DNA from: a virus
Virus record (IMG/VR): IMGVR_UViG_3300035698_005496
Location: 1 to 30,201 of that record
Length of the DNA: 30,201 bases
Strand: one strand, 5' to 3'
Shown: positions 16,467 to 24,639 of the stretch, one piece after another
How positions within the stretch are numbered: position 1 is the first letter of the stretch
Layout of the letters: each line of letters starts with the position of its first letter
Program-made: the position numbers and the translations under genes
The notes under the pieces: generated by a model
What the model saw: only the letters and a program-made list of their open reading frames with translations
What the model was told of the DNA's origin: nothing
Databases searched by the model: none

Positions 16467-17399
16467 TTAACTTGTATTAGATGCGCTTGTAGATCTAAAC
16501 CAATCAAACTTCACATCTACACCATCATCACCAACATAATATCTATCTTCATCATAATTTCCACTTGTATCATATGACGCACTTGTTACCCACTCTCCAC
16601 CATAATTTCCAGATGTTGAATATTCATCTGATGATGGACCAGCGCTTGTTACTAATTCTCCTGCTGAGGTCTGATATCCTGATGTTGAATATGAATCCGT
16701 AAATACATCAGTATCACCAACATAATATCTAGTATTAATAACTTTAATTATCTGTGAGTATGTCCAAGGTCTATACATATAAGCATGAACCGTAAAATTT
16801 AACTGTCCATTCACATACCTATCGTCCGGGTTGGCCATGTCTTCGGCGAATTCAGGCACAACACTATCAAGCGTCACATGTAAATCTCGTTCTATATTAA
16901 GAAACGAAAATTCTTTTACTCTTAGATCCAACGCAGGATTAAAATAAGGCAAAATGTTTTCCATTATCTGAGCAAATTTATCGAGCGAGTCACTACGAAC
17001 ATATAATGTAAAATTCAAATCATAGGGAGTTGGTTGGTAATCAGCAAAGGTTTCTAATATATCAGAGCCGCTTGTCTCAAGGCTTGTCTGTAACCAATAT
17101 CTCCATTCATTAACTCCATATGCTCTATCTGGATTGTACGATATACCATTTAACAAAACGGCCATGCGAGGTATCATCATATAGAATCTATCACCATGCT
17201 CGTTATTTTCACGATCATAATAATGATCTTCAGTTCTATCTTGATGATATTTCTCTACGGGGCCAAACTGCAATGGTACAATATCTGTACTTAAAGCATT
17301 ACCGCTGACATCATACTTCTTAATAGATATGTCATTAAACATATCCATAAAAGCAATAACAACATTCTTTATTGTTTTAGGATAATAATATTTTTGCAT
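16467..17399 (-). CDS. 15: Tail terminator / sheath stabiliser, T4 gp15-like
   Basis: A 310-residue protein whose first ~225 residues follow T4 gp15, the hexameric ring that caps the finished tail tube and sheath and binds the neck. Matching landmarks in order: an N-terminal YYPKTIKNVVIAFMDMFNDI segment, PRMAVLLNGISYNPDR, the QPTPYDLNFTLYVRSDSLDK block, QIMENILPYFNPALDL, and an RDLHVTLDSVVPEFAED segment. The last ~80 residues are a Ser/Thr/Gly/Tyr-rich low-complexity tail with repeated TSG/TSA units (YSTSGYQTSAGELVTSAG, YSTSGNYGGEWVTSAS) and two YYVGD motifs, absent from T4 gp15. The ribosome binding site is modest (AAGAGAT). Confidence 0.88.
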   Translation of the reverse strand: MQKYYYPKTIKNVVIAFMDMFNDISIKKYDVSGNALSTDIVPLQFGPVEKYHQDRTEDHYYDRENNEHGDRFYMMIPRMAVLLNGISYNPDRAYGVNEWRYWLQTSLETSGSDILETFADYQPTPYDLNFTLYVRSDSLDKFAQIMENILPYFNPALDLRVKEFSFLNIERDLHVTLDSVVPEFAEDMANPDDRYVNGQLNFTVHAYMYRPWTYSQIIKVINTRYYVGDTDVFTDSYSTSGYQTSAGELVTSAGPSSDEYSTSGNYGGEWVTSASYDTSGNYDEDRYYVGDDGVDVKFDWFRSTSASNTS

Positions 17400-17409
17400 A
17401 AATTATCTC

Positions 17410-17799
17410 TTAGTTAATAACATCTTCTTCGGGTTTGATATCTTCAAATGATTCGTCCTCGGTCTCTTCCACAGAAAAATCTATTTCTTCAGAACCATCT
17501 TCGCCCGGCCAAATGAAATTGTTTTCAGAAAATCCTATTTCTGTTAACTTATCTAATATCCATTCTTTGATCATTTCATCTAAATTATCAGCGTCGACCT
17601 TTACTAATACCTTATCTATTATATTTGACATCTGAGCAGCTTCATGATCTATCGAGTCGCCCTCATATTCAAAAGATATAGTAGCTGCCGGTACGCCTTC
17701 GTTTGTTACTATATAGCTCTGACCATCTGATTCTAGACCAAACTCACCTGGTACTTCTTCTTCGCCCAGAAAAGTATTAATTTCATTCAATATTCCCAT
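17410..17799 (-). CDS. Acidic late protein of unknown function
   Basis: A 129-residue, very acidic protein, not recognised. It begins MGILNEINTFLGEEEVPGEF, has a predicted alpha-beta region (SYIVTNEGVPAATISFEYEG, then a long helix around DEMIKEWILDKLTEIGF), and ends with a Glu/Asp-rich tail. The build resembles the 123-residue acidic protein at 15532-15903, which also starts with a short helical MxxLxxxxxF segment, but I cannot claim homology. AAGGAG precedes the ATG. It lies between gp13-like and gp15-like genes, so a joining or assembly role is a guess. Confidence 0.75.
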   Translation of the reverse strand: MGILNEINTFLGEEEVPGEFGLESDGQSYIVTNEGVPAATISFEYEGDSIDHEAAQMSNIIDKVLVKVDADNLDEMIKEWILDKLTEIGFSENNFIWPGEDGSEEIDFSVEETEDESFEDIKPEEDVIN

Positions 17800-17809
17800 T
17801 TTGTTCTCC

Positions 17810-18595
17810 TTATGCTACATAAAAATCTATAGGTTGACTTTCTGTTCTCATCCATTCTAAATATCTAATTTCTTCTTCTACACCCTCTGCATGGAAAGCG
17901 TCGCCATTAATTGTAATCCCATCCGGTAATGTGGCTGGGTATTTACTAAGGTGCCATCCCCATTGTTTCTTAGCTCTTGCAACTGCTAATTTTTTCACCA
18001 ATGGATTGTTATATAATCTCTCTGCTGTTTCTCTTCTATAAAATCCCAACACTCCAGTCATATCTTCTGCCGGTGTGGGTATTATTTGAATGCTCTGTCT
18101 ACCGGGCAAAAAAGATGCCCTGTAACCCTTACCGAACATTTGCCTTATCTGATCAATATACATCATGGCAATCTGATAATTGGCTAATACTAATTGCCCA
18201 CCATCATATCCACCGCCCCCGAAGAAACTACCTCGATTAATAAAAGAATCATACAATAACATATGACTAGGACTGAATAAAGTATTAATTCCATCTAGGC
18301 CGAAAGACATCTCTAAATCATATATATCCTGGACATCATGAAGCACAGCACTTGTAGATTTCCCTGGGTTTTCTATAACTCCAGAAATAGGAAACTCACT
18401 AACACCAGCAGACACAGTAATAACAACATAGTCTAAAAATGATCCCTCTGAATAATTATATCTAGTGAAATCCTGTACCGTGTCAGCTATTATCTGAGAA
18501 AATTGATCGTTAGTAACCTCTACATTAATTACAGGCATACCAAGAGTTAATTTAAGATAATCTATCATTTGTGATTCTGAGGATATCGAGGCCAT
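17810..18595 (-). CDS. 13: Neck protein, T4 gp13-like
   Basis: A 261-residue protein of the gp13 family, which with gp14 forms the neck that seals the filled head and receives the tail. The N-terminal block (MIDYLKLTLGMPVINVEVTN, then DQFSQIIADTVQDFTRYNYS) matches the gp13 start in cyanophage relatives, where a helical adaptor domain precedes a beta region. The C-terminal block AKKQWGWHLSKY, then LPDGITINGDAFHAEG, matches the gp13 ending closely. A glycine-rich loop (SFFGGGGYDGGQ) lies in the middle. TAGGAG precedes the ATG. In T4 genes 13 and 14 are adjacent; here they are more than 9 kb apart, on the two sides of the head module. Confidence 0.85.
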   Translation of the reverse strand: MASISSESQMIDYLKLTLGMPVINVEVTNDQFSQIIADTVQDFTRYNYSEGSFLDYVVITVSAGVSEFPISGVIENPGKSTSAVLHDVQDIYDLEMSFGLDGINTLFSPSHMLLYDSFINRGSFFGGGGYDGGQLVLANYQIAMMYIDQIRQMFGKGYRASFLPGRQSIQIIPTPAEDMTGVLGFYRRETAERLYNNPLVKKLAVARAKKQWGWHLSKYPATLPDGITINGDAFHAEGVEEEIRYLEWMRTESQPIDFYVA

Positions 18596-18597
18596 AC

Positions 18598-18909
18598 TTA
18601 TTCTCCTAGTCCATAAAAATTCCGCTCTCTAATCGCAAGAATTTCTTCCCTTCTTTTTGGTTTTATTTTTACACCCCTAAGAGGTTTTATCTTAGGTCTG
18701 ACTTTCTTTATAATCTTTTTCTTTTTTGATTTCTCAACTACTATAACTGGTTTTGGTGCCGGGGGTGCTAAAATACGTATCTCTTTTCCAAAACAACCGA
18801 TCGCCTCATCTGGGACCGGCATAGGACGTTTGTTAAAAGGTACAACAATCTCAACACCATTGGGCATCTTAAACCCATAATCGAACCCTGCAACATTCAC
18901 AACTACCAT
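18598..18909 (-). CDS. Small basic late protein of unknown function
   Basis: A 103-residue protein that I do not recognise. The N-terminal half looks like a small beta domain (NVAGFDYGFKMPNGVEIVVPF), followed by a proline-rich linker (APPAPKPVIVV) and a strongly basic segment (KSKKKKIIKKVRPKIK... KIKPKRREE). The ATG at 18909 is 8 bases after GGAG; an in-frame TTG two codons upstream is less likely. The gene ends two bases before the gp13-like gene. The basic tail could touch DNA at the head-tail joint, but nothing in the sequence proves it. Confidence 0.75.
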   Translation of the reverse strand: MVVVNVAGFDYGFKMPNGVEIVVPFNKRPMPVPDEAIGCFGKEIRILAPPAPKPVIVVEKSKKKKIIKKVRPKIKPLRGVKIKPKRREEILAIRERNFYGLGE

Positions 18910-18922
18910 ATTCAATTCTCCA

Positions 18923-20410
18923 TTAACATTTTATATCATATGTATTTATATATTTTAAATTTCCACTATTATAAATTCTATAAATTCCTCTATCTGTCAT
19001 TATCTTTCTTTCTGATTTAGTTTTATCATATCCTTGTTCTACTAATTTATTTTTCCTATACGAAAATCTATTTCTTCTTTTATCCCCAACTATATAATGA
19101 TATCCTGGGCGGGATGTACCTAACATTTCAAACCCCAAATGGTCATATAAAGCATTTCCATTGTCCATAGACCAGCTTCTATCAGCATATGTAATAATTT
19201 TGCTTGGGTTATATCTTACAGTAAAAAATTTATATAATTTATTAGCAGCGCCAATCACACTTGTATTTAATTTATTACAAAATCTTAATAACTCATATTC
19301 ATTTTTGGTTGCTTTCATACCCAAGGAAATTCTTAAATTACCAAATGTCATTAATGAAACCAATTCCCCTTCGAAATAAAGCCCTACAGAAACTTTACAA
19401 TGATAATTTCCCTGTAAATGATTTTTCTTTAAAAAATTCTTAGAATCTTCTTTTGATACTTCTTTCATTTCACATTTTCTTGCATATATTCTATCACTCT
19501 TACCTAATAAATTTAAAAGCCTAGATTTAACTATATCTTGTTTATAAAGCCAATCATCCTCATATATATGTATTAAATGAATTCCGTGTTCTTCACACAC
19601 ATTAGTTTTATTTAAATGATATTTATTATCTTTATATCTTTCACTGTGCCAATATAAACCATTATATTCTATTGCTAATTTAATATCTGGTAAATAAATA
19701 TCTAATTCTAATGGACTTATTATATTCTTAGAATTTTCTACTATTTCGTTATCATAATTGTTTTCGATAAAATCTAATAATTCTTTTTCTTGTTTTGAGA
19801 TTCTTCCGGTCGAACATTTAACACAACCCTTACCACACAAATGGTCGTTTGGTCTTTGTTTAAATTCACCATGAATTTTACATATGATGTTTATGTTATC
19901 TCTTGTACCTTTATAATTTACATTTTTATAATCATACATATCACCATACAATCGCTTTGCTTTTTTTATAAACTCTTCTGTTGTTAAAGTTTTGTTTATT
20001 GAATTTTTGATGATACCACAATATTTACAGCCTTGTTTTTGGTTTATATGAGCAATAGGACTCATTTTAAATTCACCATGATCTGAACATATTATTTTAA
20101 CCTTATTTTTATTACCAGTATATTCAACCAAAGAATAATCATATCTATCACCATGTATAACCTTGGATTCTTTAATAAATTGCTCATTAGTCTTTCTAAA
20201 TCTTTTTCCAATTGTCTCATAATAACATTTTTTGCATTTAGATCCATTCAAATGAAGATAAGGAGATTGTAAAAATTCACCATGTTCTCGACACATTATT
20301 ATAATTTTCTCATCAATAGACTTATATTCCACTTTTGAATAATCATATCTATCACCATGTACATTTTTTGCCCTTTTAATAAAATCTCCGACCGTTAGTT
20401 TTTTACTCAT
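18923..20410 (-). CDS. Second putative homing endonuclease of the same family, three repeats
   Basis: A 495-residue paralogue of the preceding gene, overlapping its end by 8 bases (ATGAGTAA), so probably translationally coupled. Residues ~5-200 hold three repeat units with the HGDRYDYS block, the IxCxxHGEF segment and CxxC, more diverged from each other than those of the first gene. Residues ~205-345 carry the same nuclease core: LELDIYLPD, IEYNGLYWH (His255) and HLIHIYEDDW. The C-terminal region (LRFCNKLN, YADRSW, FRIYNSGNLKY-like ending) is also shared; it may be a further DNA-contact domain. Its last codons contain a TATAAATA box that would drive the next structural genes. Function is inferred from family resemblance only. 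Confidence 0.83.
   Translation of the reverse strand: MSKKLTVGDFIKRAKNVHGDRYDYSKVEYKSIDEKIIIMCREHGEFLQSPYLHLNGSKCKKCYYETIGKRFRKTNEQFIKESKVIHGDRYDYSLVEYTGNKNKVKIICSDHGEFKMSPIAHINQKQGCKYCGIIKNSINKTLTTEEFIKKAKRLYGDMYDYKNVNYKGTRDNINIICKIHGEFKQRPNDHLCGKGCVKCSTGRISKQEKELLDFIENNYDNEIVENSKNIISPLELDIYLPDIKLAIEYNGLYWHSERYKDNKYHLNKTNVCEEHGIHLIHIYEDDWLYKQDIVKSRLLNLLGKSDRIYARKCEMKEVSKEDSKNFLKKNHLQGNYHCKVSVGLYFEGELVSLMTFGNLRISLGMKATKNEYELLRFCNKLNTSVIGAANKLYKFFTVRYNPSKIITYADRSWSMDNGNALYDHLGFEMLGTSRPGYHYIVGDKRRNRFSYRKNKLVEQGYDKTKSERKIMTDRGIYRIYNSGNLKYINTYDIKC
18943..18950 (-). promoter_or_regulatory. TATAAATA late promoter box within the end of the second endonuclease gene
   Basis: A perfect match on the minus strand inside the codons for Tyr-Ile-Asn near the C-terminus of the endonuclease gene. 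It is 33 bases upstream of the ATG at 18909 and probably drives the gp13-gp15-terminase genes. Confidence 0.65.
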
Positions 20411-22217
20411 AATTTCTCCAAATGTATTTCAAATTTCCACTATTATAAATTCTATAAAATTTTCTATCGAACATTATTTCTCTTTCTGTAATATCTTTAT
20501 CATAACCGTCTTTAACCAACACATCTTTTCGATATTTAAATCTATTTTCTCTAATCCCACCAACAATATAATAATAATTAAGCTCTGTTGTAGACGCAAA
20601 CTTAAATTCTAAATGATCATATAAAGTATTTTTATTATTCATTGTCCAAGAACGATCTGCATAACTTATTACTTCTTTTGGATTATATTGTTTTACAAAT
20701 CTTTTGTATAATTTACTAGCTGCACCAACTACACTATTATTCAATTTATTACAAAATCTCAATAATTCATAACCATTTGCTGAAGATCCCAAACATCTTC
20801 TTCTCTTTCCAAATGTCATCAAAGAAACCAATTTGTTTTTATAAAATAATCCAATCCTAACCTTACTAACACAATGTCCTTGTAAATGATTTTCTTCTAA
20901 AAATCTCTGAGACATTTTATAATCTACTTCTTTTAATTCACATTTACGAGCATATATTCTTTTACTTTTACCTAATAAATTTAAAAGTCTTGATTTCACT
21001 ATATCTTGTTTGTAAAGCCAATCGTCCTCATATATATGTACTAAATGAATTCCATGTTCTTCACAAGCAGATGTTTTATTATAATGATATTCTTTATCTT
21101 TATTCAATTCATTGTGCCAATACAAACCATTATATTCTATTGCTAATTTAATATCTGGTAAATAAATATCTATTTCATACGGACTGATAATATCTCTATA
21201 ATTATCTATTACCTTTCCATCATAATTCTCTTTAATAAAATTTAAAACTTCTTTTTCTTGTTTCGAAATTCCAACATCAGCACATTTAGGACACCCCTGT
21301 CCATTTAAATGAGCATATGATACTTGATTAAAAATTCCATGATCTGAACAAATAATATCTATTTTGTTATGAGACACAGTATATTCAACTTTTGAATAAT
21401 CATACCGATCGCCATGTACATTCTTTGCTCTTTTAATAAATTCTTTAGTTGTTAATTTATTATAATTTTTAGCACATCTAGGACATCCCTGACCATATAA
21501 ATGATTAACTGGTTGTTGTTCGAATGCCCCGTGGTTATAACAAACTATTTTTATTTTTTCATGTGAATCTTTATATTCCACTTTTGAATAATCATACCGA
21601 TCACCATGTACATTCTTTGCTCTTTTAATATAATCTCCAGTTGTCAGTCTACCACATTTATGACAATTAGATCCTTGTAAATGTTTTCTTGCTATTTGAT
21701 TAAACTCACCATGCACAGAACATATTATCTTTACATCATTATAAATGCTACTATATTCCACTTTTGAATAATCATACCGATCGCCATGTACATTCCTTGC
21801 TCTTTTAATAAACTCTTCTGTTGTGAATTGTTGTTTCCCAGAGCATTTAGGACATCCTTGGCCCTGTAAATGATTTGCCGGTTTTTGTTCAAATACTCCA
21901 TGTTCATAACAAATTATTTTAACTTTAGAAGTATTATTTATATAATTGACTTTTGAATAATCATACCGATCGCCATGTACATTCTTTGCTCTTTCAATAA
22001 AATCCCCTGTTGTTAATCTAGAATTACATCTGGCACATTTAGAACAACCATATCCCCTTAAATGATCTCCCGAGGTTTGATAAAATTCTTCGTGTTCTGG
22101 ACAAATTATTTTAACTTTAGAAGTATTATTTATATAATTGACTTTTGAATAATCATACCGATCGCCATGTACATTCTTTGCTCTTTCAATAAATCCTTCC
22201 GTTGTAATTCTTTTCAT
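20403..22217 (-). CDS. Putative homing endonuclease: five zinc-ribbon-like repeats plus Vsr-like nuclease
   Basis: A 604-residue protein with two parts. Residues ~4-312 hold five tandem units of about 60 residues, each with the block RAKNVHGDRYDYSKV, then an IICxxHG segment, a conserved HL, and a final CxxC. The Cys/His spacing suggests one zinc site per unit, and the units resemble those Pfam calls DUF723. Residues ~317 onward carry a Vsr/PD-(D/E)XK-like core: EIDIYLPD (Glu348, Asp350), IEYNGLYWH (Glu361, His368) and HLVHIYEDDW (His394). These resemble the EDxHD homing endonucleases of phages. It is freestanding, not inside an intron or intein, and sits between a terminator and the second copy. 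The coding DNA is more AT-rich than the neighbouring structural genes. Target and activity are unknown. Confidence 0.85.
   Translation of the reverse strand: MKRITTEGFIERAKNVHGDRYDYSKVNYINNTSKVKIICPEHEEFYQTSGDHLRGYGCSKCARCNSRLTTGDFIERAKNVHGDRYDYSKVNYINNTSKVKIICYEHGVFEQKPANHLQGQGCPKCSGKQQFTTEEFIKRARNVHGDRYDYSKVEYSSIYNDVKIICSVHGEFNQIARKHLQGSNCHKCGRLTTGDYIKRAKNVHGDRYDYSKVEYKDSHEKIKIVCYNHGAFEQQPVNHLYGQGCPRCAKNYNKLTTKEFIKRAKNVHGDRYDYSKVEYTVSHNKIDIICSDHGIFNQVSYAHLNGQGCPKCADVGISKQEKEVLNFIKENYDGKVIDNYRDIISPYEIDIYLPDIKLAIEYNGLYWHNELNKDKEYHYNKTSACEEHGIHLVHIYEDDWLYKQDIVKSRLLNLLGKSKRIYARKCELKEVDYKMSQRFLEENHLQGHCVSKVRIGLFYKNKLVSLMTFGKRRRCLGSSANGYELLRFCNKLNNSVVGAASKLYKRFVKQYNPKEVISYADRSWTMNNKNTLYDHLEFKFASTTELNYYYIVGGIRENRFKYRKDVLVKDGYDKDITEREIMFDRKFYRIYNSGNLKYIWRNYE
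21388..22193 (-). repeat. Five direct repeats of 180-192 bases inside the first endonuclease gene
   Basis: A conserved block beginning ACTTTTGAATAATCATACCG on the plus strand recurs at about 21388, 21580, 21760, 21949 and 22141. All steps are multiples of three. The last two copies share a perfect 93-base match (21909-22001 and 22101-22193). They encode the zinc-ribbon-like units. Confidence 0.85.
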
Positions 22218-22259
22218 TTATATAAACCCCAATTCCGTGTTATGTCATGTCGTTACTAT

Positions 22260-22267
22260 TATTTATA
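22260..22267 (-). promoter_or_regulatory. TATAAATA late promoter box for the tandem endonuclease genes
   Basis: A perfect match on the minus strand, downstream of the capsid terminator and 42 bases before the first endonuclease ATG. It would give the inserted gene pair its own late transcription. Confidence 0.65.
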
Positions 22268-22290
22268 CAATATAGCATAAAAATGCACAT

Positions 22291-22317
22291 AAAACAAGGG
22301 AGAAATTTCTTTCTCCC
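22291..22317 (-). terminator. Terminator after the major capsid protein gene
   Basis: On the minus strand a perfect 8-bp stem (GGGAGAAA with TTTCTCCC) closed by a GAAA tetraloop is followed by TTGTTTTAT. It ends the capsid message before the endonuclease genes. Confidence 0.8.
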
Positions 22318-22318
22318 C

Positions 22319-22326
22319 AATTTATA
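22319..22326 (-). promoter_or_regulatory. Variant late promoter box TATAAATT
   Basis: One mismatch to TATAAATA, on the minus strand between the capsid stop codon and its terminator. A transcript starting here would run straight into the hairpin, so its function is doubtful. Confidence 0.2.
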
Positions 22327-22347
22327 TCTAACTAAGATTGCTACTAA

Positions 22348-23718
22348 TTATGCAGTTGGCATTACTGCGCTTACATTATAGTAAGGAATCAATCTGTAGT
22401 ATCTTCCAGATCCAAGCAATGTATCAGTAATTGCATACCTGCTCATAACTCCGATCCTTGGTGTGAAATCTGAAGGCTCGATAGCTTTACTATTAAGACC
22501 CATGATATATGGTGAGAAAATCAATCCACAATCTGAGATTCCTGCACCCTTATAACCAACAAGAGCAAAGTCTGTTTCTGCATACTGATCACGGTAGATA
22601 TCGATTGTGCCGTTAAGCTTACCAATCTGTGCCATAACTGTGCTAGGGTTAATATCCTGTTTGTACTGTACCCACTGATGGCCAGCCGCCTGAAGACAGG
22701 ATGCTATTGATGGAGAAACAACCGCAAAGTTACCAGCTCCTCTACGAGTTTTAATGGCAATCTTATTAGCTTGATGAACAATAGAAGCTACAATACTCAT
22801 ATATTGCTCACCAGCCCATCTTCCGTATCCAATCATACTAGGAGTACAATCGTATGCAGAAATAACCTCACCACCATTAGCAGTAGTGACAGCGGCTCTT
22901 TTCATTCTGTAAATAATTTCTCTATCCAATTCAGCAGTAACCTCGTACTGAAGGATATTAACCATCTCTCTTTCGATATCGATACCATGCATGGCACGAA
23001 TATCCTGAGCGGCTTCAAGCGAGAAACTAGCTGCAAGCTTACGAGTTCCTGCTGTAATAGCAAGCTGATCCAATCTAATCTTAAGTTCTGGATATGATCC
23101 ACAACCAGTCGGAGCTGTCGATGTGATTGTTGTTGATCCTGATGTAGACGATGCTGTAATAGTATTGGCACAATTGTTTCCGATTGTCCAAGCTTCAGAA
23201 GCTGATGTGTTAGCTCCAGTACCCGATGTATCACTTGTACCATCACTAGCGCTAGTGTTTCCACCAACTCCAGCAAGTGTAGCTGATGTACCAGCCTGAC
23301 TACCTGTGTATCCACCGAATCTATCTACTTGATCCCAAGCAGCTTCAATACCAGCGTCTGTGTTATAAAGTACGCGTAATGCATAAGCAAGACCAACCGG
23401 AGTTGACATAGCCTGAACACCAACACACTTATTAGCAAACAAATCTGGGAAAGTACGTCTTACAAGAGCCAAGGCTACTGGACGGAATCTCCAAGAATCT
23501 GAATCTGCTGCACCATTAGTGAATCCACCAAGTGTACCAGTATTAATAGCACCCTGGGATGCCTCTGTCATGAATACATCATTTCCGTTAAAATCCTTAC
23601 TCTCTTGGTTTTCCAAAAGTTTTGCCATATTTTCTTTCATGTAAGGATCTTTAACATCATTGATGCTCATTTTTCCTTCTGCTTTTTCCCATTTCTTAAT
23701 GAGATCTTTTGCGCTCAT
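22348..23718 (-). CDS. 23: Major capsid protein, T4 gp23-like
   Basis: A 456-residue HK97-fold capsid protein of the gp23 family. The N-terminal ~52 residues are helical and charged and would be removed by the prohead protease; VFMTEASQ has the x-x-E/A cleavage form of T4 gp23, predicting a cut after Glu52. WRFRPVALALVRRTFPDLFANKCVGVQAMSTPVGL (residues ~76-110, shown here only as the conserved early block) is strongly gp23-like, as are the IDIEREMVNILQYEVT region and the C-terminal RYAITDTLLGSGRYYRLI segment. Residues ~137-208 form a Thr/Ser/Gly-rich low-complexity insert where surface or insertion domains occur in relatives. TAGGAGGA gives a very strong ribosome binding site. A hairpin terminator follows the gene. 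Confidence 0.95.
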   Translation of the reverse strand: MSAKDLIKKWEKAEGKMSINDVKDPYMKENMAKLLENQESKDFNGNDVFMTEASQGAINTGTLGGFTNGAADSDSWRFRPVALALVRRTFPDLFANKCVGVQAMSTPVGLAYALRVLYNTDAGIEAAWDQVDRFGGYTGSQAGTSATLAGVGGNTSASDGTSDTSGTGANTSASEAWTIGNNCANTITASSTSGSTTITSTAPTGCGSYPELKIRLDQLAITAGTRKLAASFSLEAAQDIRAMHGIDIEREMVNILQYEVTAELDREIIYRMKRAAVTTANGGEVISAYDCTPSMIGYGRWAGEQYMSIVASIVHQANKIAIKTRRGAGNFAVVSPSIASCLQAAGHQWVQYKQDINPSTVMAQIGKLNGTIDIYRDQYAETDFALVGYKGAGISDCGLIFSPYIMGLNSKAIEPSDFTPRIGVMSRYAITDTLLGSGRYYRLIPYYNVSAVMPTA

Positions 23719-23759
23719 ATAATCCTCCTACAAATTATATTATATTGTTATCTTTTCTT

Positions 23760-24572
23760 TTATATCAAATACCTGTTAGCCATCGAAGCGTATGTTTCTT
23801 CTGTATCTTCTTTGACAACTTTCTTCTTCTTATCCTTCAAACAATCCTTATCTGTAACGACATCGTCGATCTTTTTCTTAGCACCGCCCTTCTTCGTTTT
23901 CTTAGACTCTTTCACCATACCAATAAAGGTATCTATCTTATCTTTCACTTCATCAAAATGCTTGCCTTTAAACATTTCTACAACACGCTGCTTCTGTGTT
24001 TCTGTAAGGCTGGCTGTTTTATCAGAGATCAAAAGATATGTTGCAGTCTTTTCAAGTCTTTCTTCAGATTCTACATTCTTTGCGATTGCTTCAGACAATT
24101 GAGTTTCCAAATCAGTAATCTTATTCACACCCTCTTGAATTGCCTTAGCACCATCTGATTCGATCTCTACAAAATTTTCTTTGTAAAGTTTCTTAATGCC
24201 TGTAACAATAGGTGACATCGCTTCATTAATAGCGATCTTTTCAATAGATTCCTCAGAAATTTGTTCAACAATAACATGCTCTAAAAAGCTATCGAGCTTT
24301 GTAACAATTTTCTTTTCAAGACTACCAAGCTTCACATCATACTCTTCTACAAGTTTAGCTTTTTCGCCCTTCATCATCTTTGCAACTTCTGTCTGACAAT
24401 ACTCTTCCGCCATAACAGAATATTTCTTTTTGAGTTCTTCTTCAACAAGCTTAACCTTATCTGATACGCGGTCATCTACCAACTGATCCATTGCGCTCTC
24501 AAACTTCTTAAGGTCTTTTGCTGTCAAGATCTCTTTAATCTTATCTGTTATTTTAGTTTTCTTCTCTGCCAT
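23760..24572 (-). CDS. 22: Prohead scaffold protein, T4 gp22-like
   Basis: A 270-residue, almost wholly helical, Lys/Glu-rich protein, the same size as T4 gp22 (269). The scaffold forms the prohead core around which the capsid protein assembles and is cut to peptides by the gp21 protease. A long coiled-coil-like region occupies residues 1-95, followed by the SPIVTGIKKLY helix shared by gp22-type proteins, a second coiled region, and a lysine-rich C-terminal stretch (residues 222-255). A possible protease site of the L-x-E type is seen in SLTETQ. It lies between protease and major capsid protein as in T4, with a strong ribosome binding site and its own late promoter. Confidence 0.9.
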   Translation of the reverse strand: MAEKKTKITDKIKEILTAKDLKKFESAMDQLVDDRVSDKVKLVEEELKKKYSVMAEEYCQTEVAKMMKGEKAKLVEEYDVKLGSLEKKIVTKLDSFLEHVIVEQISEESIEKIAINEAMSPIVTGIKKLYKENFVEIESDGAKAIQEGVNKITDLETQLSEAIAKNVESEERLEKTATYLLISDKTASLTETQKQRVVEMFKGKHFDEVKDKIDTFIGMVKESKKTKKGGAKKKIDDVVTDKDCLKDKKKKVVKEDTEETYASMANRYLI

Positions 24573-24602
24573 AATGGCCCCTCCCTTATATTAGCTATAA
24601 AA

Positions 24603-24610
24603 TATTTATA
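24603..24610 (-). promoter_or_regulatory. TATAAATA late promoter box for the scaffold gene
   Basis: A perfect match on the minus strand in the 67-base gap between protease and scaffold, 30 bases upstream of the scaffold start codon, which carries the strong site GGGAGGGG. Confidence 0.7.
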
Positions 24611-24639
24611 TTATTTTTTCTTAAAATCAACGTAAATCA

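Noticed and set aside
18981-18995. Plus-strand TATAAATT-like boxes near endonuclease gene ends
   Set aside because: They lie on the non-coding strand inside a conserved protein motif (YRIYNSG codons) with no plus-strand gene after them.
21388-22193. Regularly spaced repeats that might suggest a CRISPR-like array
   Set aside because: Spacing is 180-192 bases, always a multiple of three, and the repeats encode protein units within one long ORF.
22902-23315. Minus-strand ORF overlapping the capsid gene in another frame
   Set aside because: The Leu/Gln/His-rich product is a shadow of the Ser/Thr-rich capsid insert and lacks a start signal.
23605-24158. Plus-strand ORFs opposite scaffold and capsid starts
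   Set aside because: Phe/Ser-rich shadows of Lys/Glu-rich scaffold codons; no initiation signals.
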